From an uncultured Spirochaetaceae bacterium (GTDB taxonomy: Bacteria > Spirochaetota > Spirochaetia > Treponematales > Treponemataceae), in NCBI GenBank assembly GCA_902796985.1, contig CADBRC010000289.1, positions 1-8,651 on the forward strand: 8,651 nt of DNA, read 5' to 3'. How positions within the stretch are numbered: the stretch's first letter is position 1; every line of letters starts with the position of its first letter. Positions 1 to 8,651 of this stretch are shown one piece after another. The position numbers and the translations under genes were made by a program. The notes beneath the pieces are model-generated. The model was given only the letters and a program-made list of their open reading frames with translations, had not been told where the DNA came from and did no database searches.

Positions 1-2220
1 GACAACACCGAGCAGACAAAGATAGACAGCGACCACTTCAAGGACCTGTTCGGGGCGGACGATTCCGTGATGATCCTGGTGCAGGCGGACGACGTGTTCG
101 CCCCGAACGTGCTTGAGGCCATCGGCAGGATAAGCGAGCGGCTTGAGAACGAGATTCCCTACGCGAAGAACGTCATGTCGCTCACCGACCTGTCCCTCCC
201 CTTCGGCAACGAGGAAGGTTTCGAAATCATAAACCCCTTCGAGGACGGCGTGCCGGACGACCCTGCGGAGCTCCGGGAAAAGAGGGACTTCATCCTCAGC
301 CGCGAGTCCGTCAGGAACAACCTGGTGTCCGACGACGGCAAGGAGACCTGGATCATCCTGAGCCTTGAAAGCTACCAGAAGAGCCTGAACGAGGCGATGA
401 ACGAGATAACGCCGCCTGCCATGAAGATAGTCGAGGAGGAGGCCTCCCCGGACGGCAGCTACACGCTCAAGCCCACGGGCATGAGCTATACCGAATACGA
501 GGAGTCAGTGGTCACGATGCATGAGATGGTTCTCCGCGTCGGAATCGGCTTCGTCGTCATGCTGCTCTGCCTGGTGCTCTTCGTGCGCAGTTTGCGCGGG
601 GTCATCGTGCCGATTATCGCGACCAGCGGGGCCATCGGTTCCGTCCTGGGGCTCAACGGCTGGCTGGGCCTGGTCGGGGACAGCAACATGGTCATGCTGC
701 CCATCCTGCTTTCCATGGCCCTGAGCGTCGGCTACGCAATCCACTACATCAACTCCTTCCGCCTGCACTTCCGCAAGACCGGCAAGCGGCGGGAATCCGT
801 CATCAATTCAATGGAAGAAAGCGGCTGGCCCCTCTTCTTCACGATGGTCACGACCTTCGCCGGCCTCATCTCATTCATGTTCGCCAGCATCCGGCCCCTG
901 CGCTGGGTGGGAGGCTGCTCCTCCGCCTGCGTCTTCGCCGTCTACGTCTACGTCATCATCTTCATCCCGATCTTCATGTCCTTCGGCAAGGACAAGGAAG
1001 TGACCGACGCGGCATCCGGCAAGGCAGACAAGAGCGGGGCCACCCGGGCCGACCTGGAGTTCGAAAAGTTCGGAGGCGGCATCGTCAGGCACAGCAAGCT
1101 GGTCGCCGCCATCTCCGCCGTCATCATACTGGGCATGATACCCGGCATCTTCATGACGGAAGTCAACATGGACTACTCGGAGATGATGGGGCGAAAGATT
1201 CCCTACATTGCCCGCCTGCTTGACATCATGGAGGCGAAGATAGGAAGCCAGTACTCCTACAACGTGCTGCTGGAGTTCGGCGAGGAGGACGCGCTCAAGA
1301 GCAGCGACGTGATGAGGCGCATGGACATGCTCGCGGAAAAGCTGGCCACGCTGAACATGACCCGCATCTCAGGCGACAAGCCCCGCGTCACCAGCGTGAC
1401 CAAAATCATCAAGGAGATGAACCGCACGCTCAACGAGGACGACGAGTCCTACTACGCCATACCGGACGACGACGACATGGTGACGCAGATCATGTTCCTC
1501 TACGAGATTTCGGGCGGCGACGAGCTGTTCGACTGGATCAGCGACGACTATTCCACCGCCTACATCCGCATCGAGATGAACGGCTACGATGCGGAGAAGG
1601 TCGTGGAGGACCTGGACAATGCAAAGGCCTTCAGCGCGGAAATCTTCCCGGACGCGAAGACAAGCATCGTCGGCGACGTGGTGAACTATGCGATGATGAA
1701 CGGCAAGATAGTGTTCGGCGAGCTCAAGAGCTTCATCGGCTCCTTCATCATCATCCTCATCCTGATGGCGATTGCGTTCAGTTCCCTGCACACGGGCCTC
1801 ATTGCGATGATCCCCAACCTGGCCCCCGTCCTGATGATAGGCGGCGTGATGGGCTACGGGCACCTGGCGCTGGACATGATTACGATGACCGTCATGCCGA
1901 TGATCCTCGGAATCGCCGTTGACGACACGATCCACTTCACCAACCACATCAAGTACTTCTACGAGAAGGGCCTGGGCTACAAGGGGGCGGTGCTTTCCAG
2001 CTACCGCGAGATCGGCAAGACGATGGGCATGACGACGGTCATCCTCTGCTCCATCTTCGTCATCCTCGGATTCAGCCCCATGGCCTGCATCGGCAAGCTG
2101 GGATGGCTTTCCATCATCGGCCTGGGAAGCGCGCTCGTCGCGGACTACACGCTGACCCCGGTCCTTATCTACCTGACCAAACCCTTCGGCAAGGACAGGC
2201 CGGACGGCGGAAACAAGTAA
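1..2220 (+). CDS. RND/MMPL-family membrane exporter, 5' end missing
   Basis: The reading frame is open from base 1 to the TAA at 2218-2220, so the gene starts upstream; the first ATG seen (67) is internal. The 739 visible residues show the two-fold RND layout. A periplasmic loop (about 1-175) is followed by five membrane segments (about 178-198, 200-224, 230-253, 276-297, 303-327). A new amphipathic/TM segment (367-386) opens the second half, with its own loop (387-575) and five more segments (579-597, 599-620, 626-647, 676-694, 700-725). The first TM of half one is outside the window. Half two has the family signature GIAVDDTIHF with Asp641-Asp642, the likely proton-relay acids. The equivalent half-one site reads SVGYAIHYIN, with Gly244 in place of Asp. 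Family members use proton motive force to move lipids or other hydrophobic cargo. The substrate here is unknown. The LolA-like gene immediately downstream suggests a lipid or lipoprotein-type cargo. The short hydrophilic C-terminus ends in a Lys/Gly-rich tail. Confidence 0.9.
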   Translation, partial: DNTEQTKIDSDHFKDLFGADDSVMILVQADDVFAPNVLEAIGRISERLENEIPYAKNVMSLTDLSLPFGNEEGFEIINPFEDGVPDDPAELREKRDFILSRESVRNNLVSDDGKETWIILSLESYQKSLNEAMNEITPPAMKIVEEEASPDGSYTLKPTGMSYTEYEESVVTMHEMVLRVGIGFVVMLLCLVLFVRSLRGVIVPIIATSGAIGSVLGLNGWLGLVGDSNMVMLPILLSMALSVGYAIHYINSFRLHFRKTGKRRESVINSMEESGWPLFFTMVTTFAGLISFMFASIRPLRWVGGCSSACVFAVYVYVIIFIPIFMSFGKDKEVTDAASGKADKSGATRADLEFEKFGGGIVRHSKLVAAISAVIILGMIPGIFMTEVNMDYSEMMGRKIPYIARLLDIMEAKIGSQYSYNVLLEFGEEDALKSSDVMRRMDMLAEKLATLNMTRISGDKPRVTSVTKIIKEMNRTLNEDDESYYAIPDDDDMVTQIMFLYEISGGDELFDWISDDYSTAYIRIEMNGYDAEKVVEDLDNAKAFSAEIFPDAKTSIVGDVVNYAMMNGKIVFGELKSFIGSFIIILILMAIAFSSLHTGLIAMIPNLAPVLMIGGVMGYGHLALDMITMTVMPMILGIAVDDTIHFTNHIKYFYEKGLGYKGAVLSSYREIGKTMGMTTVILCSIFVILGFSPMACIGKLGWLSIIGLGSALVADYTLTPVLIYLTKPFGKDRPDGGNK

Positions 2221-2310
2221 GTCGTATGCAACCTTCCGCAGGGGAGGGTGTTAATAATACAGAGGGGCAGGCAGAAGCGGCGTGACAGCCGTAACGCCTC
2301 CCCGGTTCTA

Positions 2311-2317
2311 TGGAGGA
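2311..2317 (+). promoter_or_regulatory. Ribosome binding site that sets the LolA-like start
   Basis: TGGAGGA lies 5 nt before the ATG at 2323. It selects this start over an in-frame upstream ATG at 2248, which has a weaker fit and would add 25 charged residues in front of an otherwise normal signal peptide. Confidence 0.8.
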
Positions 2318-2322
2318 ACAAA

Positions 2323-3117
2323 ATGAAACTATTCAAAGGATTTTCAAAGGCCGTCGCGCTTCTCGCCCTGTGCGTGTCATCACAGGCCCTCTTCGCCCAG
2401 GAGCTGACCGGCTACGACATCGCCAAGAAGGCGGACGAGGTCCCGGAAGGCAACACTTCCGCCTACACCGCCACGATGACACTGCTGAACAAGAAGGGGA
2501 GCAAGCGCGTCCGCCAGATAATCATGCGCAGCAAGGACTTCGGCGACACCAAGAAGTCCGTCCTCTCCTTCACCCAGCCCAAGGACGTGTCGGGCGTGTC
2601 CTACCTGATGTTCGACTACGACGACGCGGACAAGGACACGGACAGCTGGCTCTACATGCCCGCCATGAAGAAAGTCCGCCGCATATCCGGCTCGTCAAAG
2701 GGTGACGACTTCATGGGAACCGACTTCACCTACGAGGACATGGAGGGGACCGACCTTGAGAAATACACTTACAATCTTCTGGGCGAGGAGAACGTCGGAA
2801 GCGAGCCCTGCTGGAAGGTGGAGTGCATCGCCAAGGACAAGGACAAGAAGAACCCCCGCCGCATAGTCTGGTACTCCAAGGACAGCTACGTCAGCTACAA
2901 GGCCGAGATGTACGACAGGCAGGACAAGCTGCAGCGCACGCTCACCTGCTCGAACATCCGCAAGGTGGACGGCTACTGGACTACCGGCAAGATGGTCATA
3001 GCCAACGTGCAGACCGGAAGCAGCACCACGCTTGAGATGACTGACATCAAGTACGATCAGCCTGTCGCCGACAACATCTTCACCGTCGCCGCGCTGGAGA
3101 AAGGCAAGGTAAAATAA
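2323..3117 (+). CDS. Periplasmic LolA-like protein (outer membrane lipoprotein-sorting family)
   Basis: This 264-residue protein begins with a Sec signal peptide: basic MKLFKGFSK, a hydrophobic core (10-20), and probable cleavage after ALFA (25/26). The mature part matches the LolA-like family found beside MMPL exporters (PF17131 type) rather than classical LolA. Recognisable family blocks are SYLMFDYDD, DSWLYMPAMKKVRRI (107-121) and SSKGDDFMGTDFTYEDME (124-141), followed by beta-rich sequence with W, K and Y positions typical of the half-barrel fold. Such proteins are thought to carry a lipid or acylated cargo across the periplasm in the hydrophobic cavity of the incomplete barrel. The gene follows the RND exporter by 102 nt on the same strand with no terminator between them, so the two are probably cotranscribed: exporter extracts or energises, LolA-like protein receives. 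Cys17 is inside the signal core and does not make a lipobox. The cargo is unknown. Confidence 0.9.
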   Translation: MKLFKGFSKAVALLALCVSSQALFAQELTGYDIAKKADEVPEGNTSAYTATMTLLNKKGSKRVRQIIMRSKDFGDTKKSVLSFTQPKDVSGVSYLMFDYDDADKDTDSWLYMPAMKKVRRISGSSKGDDFMGTDFTYEDMEGTDLEKYTYNLLGEENVGSEPCWKVECIAKDKDKKNPRRIVWYSKDSYVSYKAEMYDRQDKLQRTLTCSNIRKVDGYWTTGKMVIANVQTGSSTTLEMTDIKYDQPVADNIFTVAALEKGKVK

Positions 3118-3125
3118 GCCCCCTG

Positions 3126-3150
3126 TTGCCGCCGTCTGCTAGGGCGGCAA
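3126..3150 (+). other. GC-rich hairpin after the LolA-like gene, no T-run
   Basis: TTGCCGCC (3126-3133) pairs perfectly with GGCGGCAA (3143-3150) around a 9-nt loop, starting 9 nt after the stop codon. No T-run follows, so it is not a classical intrinsic terminator. It may stabilise the 3' end of the upstream message or assist the next hairpin. Confidence 0.7.
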
Positions 3151-3159
3151 GTAACGAAG

Positions 3160-3213
3160 GACTCCCTGTGCTGTTTAGCTTAATAAGCAAACAATACAGA
3201 GGAGTCTTTTTTT
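3160..3213 (+). terminator. Intrinsic terminator-like hairpin that also buries the next gene's RBS; candidate expression switch
   Basis: The arms 3160-3181 and 3185-3206 form about 20 base pairs: 6 G/C-rich pairs (GACTCC with GGAGTC), then CTGTG with TACAG, TGTTT with AAACA, and GCTT with AAGC, closed by a 3-nt loop. The helix has one mismatch (3171/3194) and single-base bulges at 3177 and 3200. Seven T (3207-3213) follow immediately, which is the form of a strong intrinsic terminator. The T-run touches the ATG at 3214, and the Shine-Dalgarno AGAGGAG (3198-3204) is inside the 3' arm. When folded, the element should therefore both stop transcription and hide the RBS. It may simply end the MMPL-LolA operon, or control the DUF4349 gene by attenuation or RBS exposure. 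The structure is seen in the sequence; the regulation is inferred. Confidence 0.75.
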
Positions 3214-4161
3214 ATGAAGCAGATACATTCACGTGCTGTTGGACTTTCGGCTCTCATTGCCCTCGTTCTGACGGGACTTTCGTTTTCTTCGTGCAGCGCG
3301 AAGAAGGAGGCGGCTTACGGCGCATCCACCATGAGCTACGCTGCGATGGACGATGCCGACATAGCCTATGACGAAGAGGACTTCAACATGGCGGCAGCAG
3401 AGTCCAAGGCCGTCGCCGGCAAGGAGGCCCCCGCAGCGCCGGAACCTTCACCGGCACAGAAGTCCTCCGGCACGGAAAACTACGAGCGCAAGCTGATCAA
3501 GACCGGCAACGTCCGCCTGGAAGTGCAGAGCCTTGCCGATGTGAAGGCCGGCGTGGAAAATTGGGTAAAGAAATACGGCGGCTACATCGCGAGCTCCGAC
3601 GAGGGCTCAAGCTCTGCGACCTTCACCGTGAAAATCCCGAGCGAGCGCTTTGAGGATGCGATGGGGGAGACCAGCTCCTTCGGAAAGGTGACGGGCAAGA
3701 ACGTCAACAGCAAGGACGTGACCGAAAAATACTACGACCTCAAGAGCCGCCTGGAAACCAAGCGCGTCATGCAGGAACGGCTGGAAAGCTACCTCAAGTC
3801 ATCTAAGGACATTAAGGACATGCTGGAAATAGAGAGCAAGCTGAACGACGTGACGGCGGACCTTGAGTCCATGCAGGGGCAGATGAACCGCCTTGCATCG
3901 CAGATCAGCTTCAGTGAAATAACGGTTGTCGCCCGGCTCAAGTCCAATCATACTGATCAGGGTTTCACGCTGCCGGATGTCGGCCGGAAATTCAGTGACC
4001 TTGCCAGCAACGTCATATATTTCTTTGTTGGCATTCTGTTCGTCCTTATTTACATTGTCATATTCGGTGTTCCCGTCTTGCTTGTCATAGCTTTGTTATA
4101 CTGGCTGTGCTGGGGTAAAATTGGCCTGGTGCGCAGGCTGTTCGGCAAACTGAGGAAATAA
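3214..4161 (+). CDS. DUF4349 membrane lipoprotein
   Basis: This is a 315-residue envelope protein. Residues 1-27 form a lipoprotein-type signal with a hydrophobic core and the box LSFSSC (Cys27). Phe at -3 departs from the strict E. coli lipobox but fits the looser spirochaetal pattern. An acidic/Ala-Pro linker (28-85) leads to the DUF4349 domain (PF14257), beginning near YERKLIKTGNV (90-100), with KYGGYIASSDE and FTVKIPSERFEDAM typical of the family. A coiled coil follows (about 172-231, in DLKSRLETKRVMQERLES and the heptads after it). One long membrane segment (about 268-299, with Pro287) and a basic tail (RRLFGKLRK) end it. This implies inner-membrane anchoring with the domain in the periplasm, possibly tethered at both ends. 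The ATG at 3214 is the only plausible start because the signal peptide begins there; the RBS AGAGGAG is 9 nt upstream, inside a hairpin. The molecular function of DUF4349 is not established. The C-terminal third is visibly richer in A/T than the rest. Confidence 0.9.
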   Translation: MKQIHSRAVGLSALIALVLTGLSFSSCSAKKEAAYGASTMSYAAMDDADIAYDEEDFNMAAAESKAVAGKEAPAAPEPSPAQKSSGTENYERKLIKTGNVRLEVQSLADVKAGVENWVKKYGGYIASSDEGSSSATFTVKIPSERFEDAMGETSSFGKVTGKNVNSKDVTEKYYDLKSRLETKRVMQERLESYLKSSKDIKDMLEIESKLNDVTADLESMQGQMNRLASQISFSEITVVARLKSNHTDQGFTLPDVGRKFSDLASNVIYFFVGILFVLIYIVIFGVPVLLVIALLYWLCWGKIGLVRRLFGKLRK

Positions 4162-4164
4162 AAT

Positions 4165-4200
4165 AGACCTGCTCTGAAACTGATGTTTCCGAACAGGTTT
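4165..4200 (+). other. Imperfect hairpin after the DUF4349 gene
   Basis: ACCTG (4167-4171) pairs with CAGGT (4194-4198) and GAAAC (4176-4180) with GTTTC (4185-4189) around a TGAT loop. A short imperfect middle joins them. It starts a few bases after the stop codon and has only a weak TTTAAT run, so at best it is a weak terminator. Confidence 0.55.
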
Positions 4201-4223
4201 AATACTTCGCCCGGATTTGAATT

Positions 4224-4273
4224 AACGGCGCGGGTTCCGAATTAAACGGAATTCGTGCCGTTTATTTTTTTTT
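4224..4273 (+). terminator. Strong intrinsic terminator of the DUF4349 gene
   Basis: The arms 4224-4239 and 4247-4262 pair over 16 positions with only G-T wobbles (AACGGC with GCCGTT at the base, TTCCG with CGGAA near the top) around a 7-nt A/T loop. T, A and then nine T follow (4265-4273). This insulates the PPDK promoter from upstream transcription. Confidence 0.92.
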
Positions 4274-4341
4274 AATCCGATATTTTTTCAAAAAAAATTA
4301 TTATTGTTGATATCTTTTTCTTTTTTTAACCACAATATTTG
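4274..4341 (+). promoter_or_regulatory. T/A-rich tract upstream of the PPDK promoter, candidate UP element
   Basis: About 70 bases are almost entirely A/T, with several runs of 5-8 T or A, including an inverted T6-C-A8 run near 4283-4297. It sits directly upstream of the -35 box, where an UP element or intrinsically curved DNA would raise transcription. Composition is seen; function is inferred. Confidence 0.5.
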
Positions 4342-4370
4342 TTGACGGCAAGCTGAATAAAGTTTATAAT
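4342..4370 (+). promoter_or_regulatory. Sigma70-type promoter of the PPDK gene
   Basis: TTGACG (4342-4347, 5 of 6 matches to consensus) is followed by a 17-nt spacer and a perfect TATAAT (4365-4370). Transcription should start near 4377, giving a leader of only about 22 nt before the ATG at 4399. This near-ideal promoter fits a highly expressed glycolytic gene. Confidence 0.92.
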
Positions 4371-4387
4371 GACACTACATATATGCA

Positions 4388-4394
4388 TGGAGGA
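4388..4394 (+). promoter_or_regulatory. Ribosome binding site that sets the PPDK start
   Basis: TGGAGGA lies 4-5 nt before the ATG at 4399. The longer in-frame ATG at 4369 overlaps the -10 box and lies upstream of the predicted transcript start, so it cannot be used from this promoter. Confidence 0.88.
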
Positions 4395-4398
4395 CATA

Positions 4399-7296
<2,898 letters not shown>

Positions 7297-7310
7297 TTAA
7301 TTAAGAATGC

Positions 7311-7336
7311 GGCTGCGGGTGTTGCAACCTGCAGCC
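7311..7336 (+). other. GC-rich hairpin after the PPDK gene, no T-run
   Basis: GGCTGCGGGT (7311-7320) pairs with ACCTGCAGCC (7327-7336), 10 pairs with one G-T, around a 6-nt loop. It starts 15 nt after the stop codon and is followed by A-rich, not T-rich, DNA. It could act as a 3'-end stabiliser for the abundant PPDK message. Confidence 0.7.
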
Positions 7337-7339
7337 TCC

Positions 7340-7397
7340 AAAAAAAGGCCGGGAGTTTTTGCCAGCACACTGGCGGAGCTCCCGGCTTTTTGTTTTT
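7340..7397. terminator. Bidirectional intrinsic terminator between PPDK and dnaE
   Basis: GCCGGGAG (7348-7355) pairs with CTCCCGGC (7379-7386) and GCCAG (7361-7365) with CTGGC (7370-7374), with wobble pairs between. On the right are T5-G-T5 (7387-7397), the U-run for PPDK. On the left are seven A (7340-7346), which read as a U-run for dnaE on the other strand. It thus serves both convergent genes. Confidence 0.93.
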
Positions 7398-7439
7398 ATG
7401 GAATTGTATATATAGAATTGTAATTGAGGGGAAGCGGGG

Positions 7440-8651
7440 TTATTCCGTCCACACTTCCTTGACCAGCGGCTGATCCTTGAGCTGCTGCAGGAAGTCGGCA
7501 GTACTGGGCGCAAGCATCTGAGAGTTTCCTTTGACGATGAAACTTTTTCCGTCCACGTCCAGATGGAAGAACACGTTGCAGTTGCCCTGCGCGCTGAGCA
7601 GTACGTCTTTCAGCGGGGCAATGTCGCCCGCATTGGAGAAAGCGCTCTCAAGTTCTATGTGCAGCTCCCGTATCGCCCGCTCGCCGAGCGTCTTGGGGTC
7701 TTCCAGGCTGTCCACCAGAAGGCTCGGCTGCTCCCGGCTGCCGTCTACTTTGCCTTTGAGCGCGTATACCCCTCCGTCTTCAACCTTGTCCTTCAGCTCC
7801 TCCCAGACCTTGGGGAAGAAAGTTATGTCGATGGTTCCTTTGAAATCGGCCAGTTTGGAGAAGCACATCTGCTCGCCCTTCTTGGTCATGATCGTGCGGA
7901 ATCCCTGAATCATACCGATTGCGATATGGCTCTTTCCGACATTCTTCATCTGCCAGGGCTTCTGCCCGCTTGCCGCAAGTGAATCCCTGAGGGCTTTGTC
8001 CTCTTTGCCGAGCCGCTCAATGTTCTCGCTGTTTACCGTAGCGCAGCTTTCAATGAGCTTGCGCCAGCTGTCAAGCGGGTGGCCGGAGACGTAGCAGCCG
8101 ATGAGCTCCTTCTCCATGTTCAGCTCTTCCATGCGGGGCATGTCCTCGACATCCTCGAACTTGTAGTCCTCGAATTCCTGTATGCCCGCATCTCCGAAGA
8201 GGCTTGCCTGCCCGAACTCCGTTCCTTCCCGCTTCTTCTCCTCGTACTTCATCACGGCCTCGTAGTTGGCGAGGAGCGTCGCTCGGTTCTTGCCGAGCTT
8301 GTCGAAGGCCCCGGTTTTGATGAGGCACTCAAGGACACGTTTGTTTATCTCCGCTCCGTCAAGCCTGTCCATAAAGTCGATGAAAGACTTGTAGGGCCCG
8401 TTTTTGTTCCGCTCGTTCACGATCATCTCGGCGGAGCCTTGGCCCATGCCCTTGATTCCCATGAGGCCGAATACAATTTTGCCGTCCACCACGTCAAAAA
8501 CCTCATCCGAGCGGTTCACGTCCGGCGGGTCTACCTCTATGCCCATCTTGCGGGCTTCCTCGATGTACTCCGGCAGCTTGTCGGTGGAGGTAATTTCGTT
8601 GGTCAGGTTTGCCGCCATGAATTCGGCGGGGCGGTTCGCCTTGAGCCATGC
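7440..8651 (-). CDS. dnaE: DNA polymerase III alpha subunit DnaE, C-terminal third
   Basis: The frame is open to the window edge and the gene continues upstream of it, so only the last 403 residues are present; an internal Met at 8618 is not the start. AWLKANRPAEFMAANLT is the typical end of the DnaE fingers region. FGLMGIKGMGQG (61-72) is the conserved glycine-rich turn, and INKRVLECLIKTGAFDKLG (102-120) belongs to the helix-hairpin-helix region. CYVSGHPLD (186-194) is a DnaE hallmark. An OB-fold follows (about 242-321, IAIGMIQGFRTIMTKKG through DITFFP). The last about 80 residues form the C-terminal domain used for tau and clamp contacts in other DnaE proteins. The palm and PHP catalytic domains lie outside the window. 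DnaE is the replicative polymerase subunit. The gene converges on PPDK and shares its terminator. No intein, frameshift or truncation is visible in this part. Confidence 0.96.
   Translation of the reverse strand, partial: AWLKANRPAEFMAANLTNEITSTDKLPEYIEEARKMGIEVDPPDVNRSDEVFDVVDGKIVFGLMGIKGMGQGSAEMIVNERNKNGPYKSFIDFMDRLDGAEINKRVLECLIKTGAFDKLGKNRATLLANYEAVMKYEEKKREGTEFGQASLFGDAGIQEFEDYKFEDVEDMPRMEELNMEKELIGCYVSGHPLDSWRKLIESCATVNSENIERLGKEDKALRDSLAASGQKPWQMKNVGKSHIAIGMIQGFRTIMTKKGEQMCFSKLADFKGTIDITFFPKVWEELKDKVEDGGVYALKGKVDGSREQPSLLVDSLEDPKTLGERAIRELHIELESAFSNAGDIAPLKDVLLSAQGNCNVFFHLDVDGKSFIVKGNSQMLAPSTADFLQQLKDQPLVKEVWTE

Noticed and set aside
2231..2249. Small hairpin (ACCTTCC with GGAGGGT) between the exporter and LolA-like genes, with a competing 7-bp pairing of 2241-2247 to 2297-2303
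   Set aside because: It is short, contains a wobble and has no T-run. Alternative pairings of this kind are common in G-rich spacers, so I do not call a terminator or switch.
2248..2322. Longer N-terminus for the LolA-like protein
   Set aside because: It would put 25 charged residues ahead of a normal signal peptide, and a good RBS points to 2323.
2323..2400. LolA-like protein as a lipoprotein through Cys17
   Set aside because: Residues before Cys17 (LLAL) lack the small residue needed at -1, and an ordinary signal peptidase I site follows at 25/26.
3126..3371. Open frame through the hairpins into the DUF4349 gene, considered as a leader peptide
   Set aside because: It starts with TTG with no RBS, shows no protein-like composition and simply overlaps the lipoprotein gene in another frame.
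4369..4398. Upstream in-frame ATG giving a 10-residue longer PPDK
   Set aside because: It overlaps the TATAAT box and precedes the predicted transcript start; the ATG at 4399 has a proper RBS and matches the usual PPDK N-terminus.

Overview
The window looks like chromosomal DNA of a host-associated spirochaete, most likely Treponema. This is inferred from the gene set and style: an RND/MMPL exporter next to an MMPL-associated LolA-like protein, a DUF4349 lipoprotein with a relaxed lipobox, and a bacterial pyruvate,phosphate dikinase (PPDK) behind a strong housekeeping-type promoter. The genus cannot be proved from this stretch. There are no mobile elements, tRNA or rRNA genes, or CRISPR arrays that I can see.

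Layout. 1-3117 (+): the 3' part of an MMPL/RND membrane protein and, 102 nt later, a secreted LolA-like protein, probably one operon for moving a lipid or lipoprotein-like hydrophobic cargo through the envelope. 3118-3213: two consecutive hairpins. The second has the form of an intrinsic terminator whose T-run ends directly at the ATG of the next gene and whose 3' arm contains that gene's Shine-Dalgarno. 3214-4161 (+): DUF4349 lipoprotein with a coiled coil and a C-terminal membrane anchor. 4162-4398: two hairpins (the second a strong terminator), a T/A-rich tract and a near-consensus sigma70 promoter. 4399-7296 (+): PPDK with all catalytic residues and an unusual C-terminal tail of five RGRK motifs on a 12-residue repeat. 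7297-7439: two hairpins, the second a bidirectional terminator between convergent genes. 7440-8651 (-): the C-terminal third of DnaE, the DNA polymerase III alpha subunit, with its 5' end outside the window.

Functionally there are three blocks: an envelope transport pair, a membrane lipoprotein that may belong to the same envelope function but has its own switch-like leader, and two housekeeping genes (PPi-linked glycolysis and replication). The observations most worth pursuing are the terminator/RBS hairpin before the DUF4349 gene, the basic AT-hook-like repeat tail on PPDK, and the repeated pattern of a hairpin without a T-run followed by a terminator hairpin after three consecutive genes.
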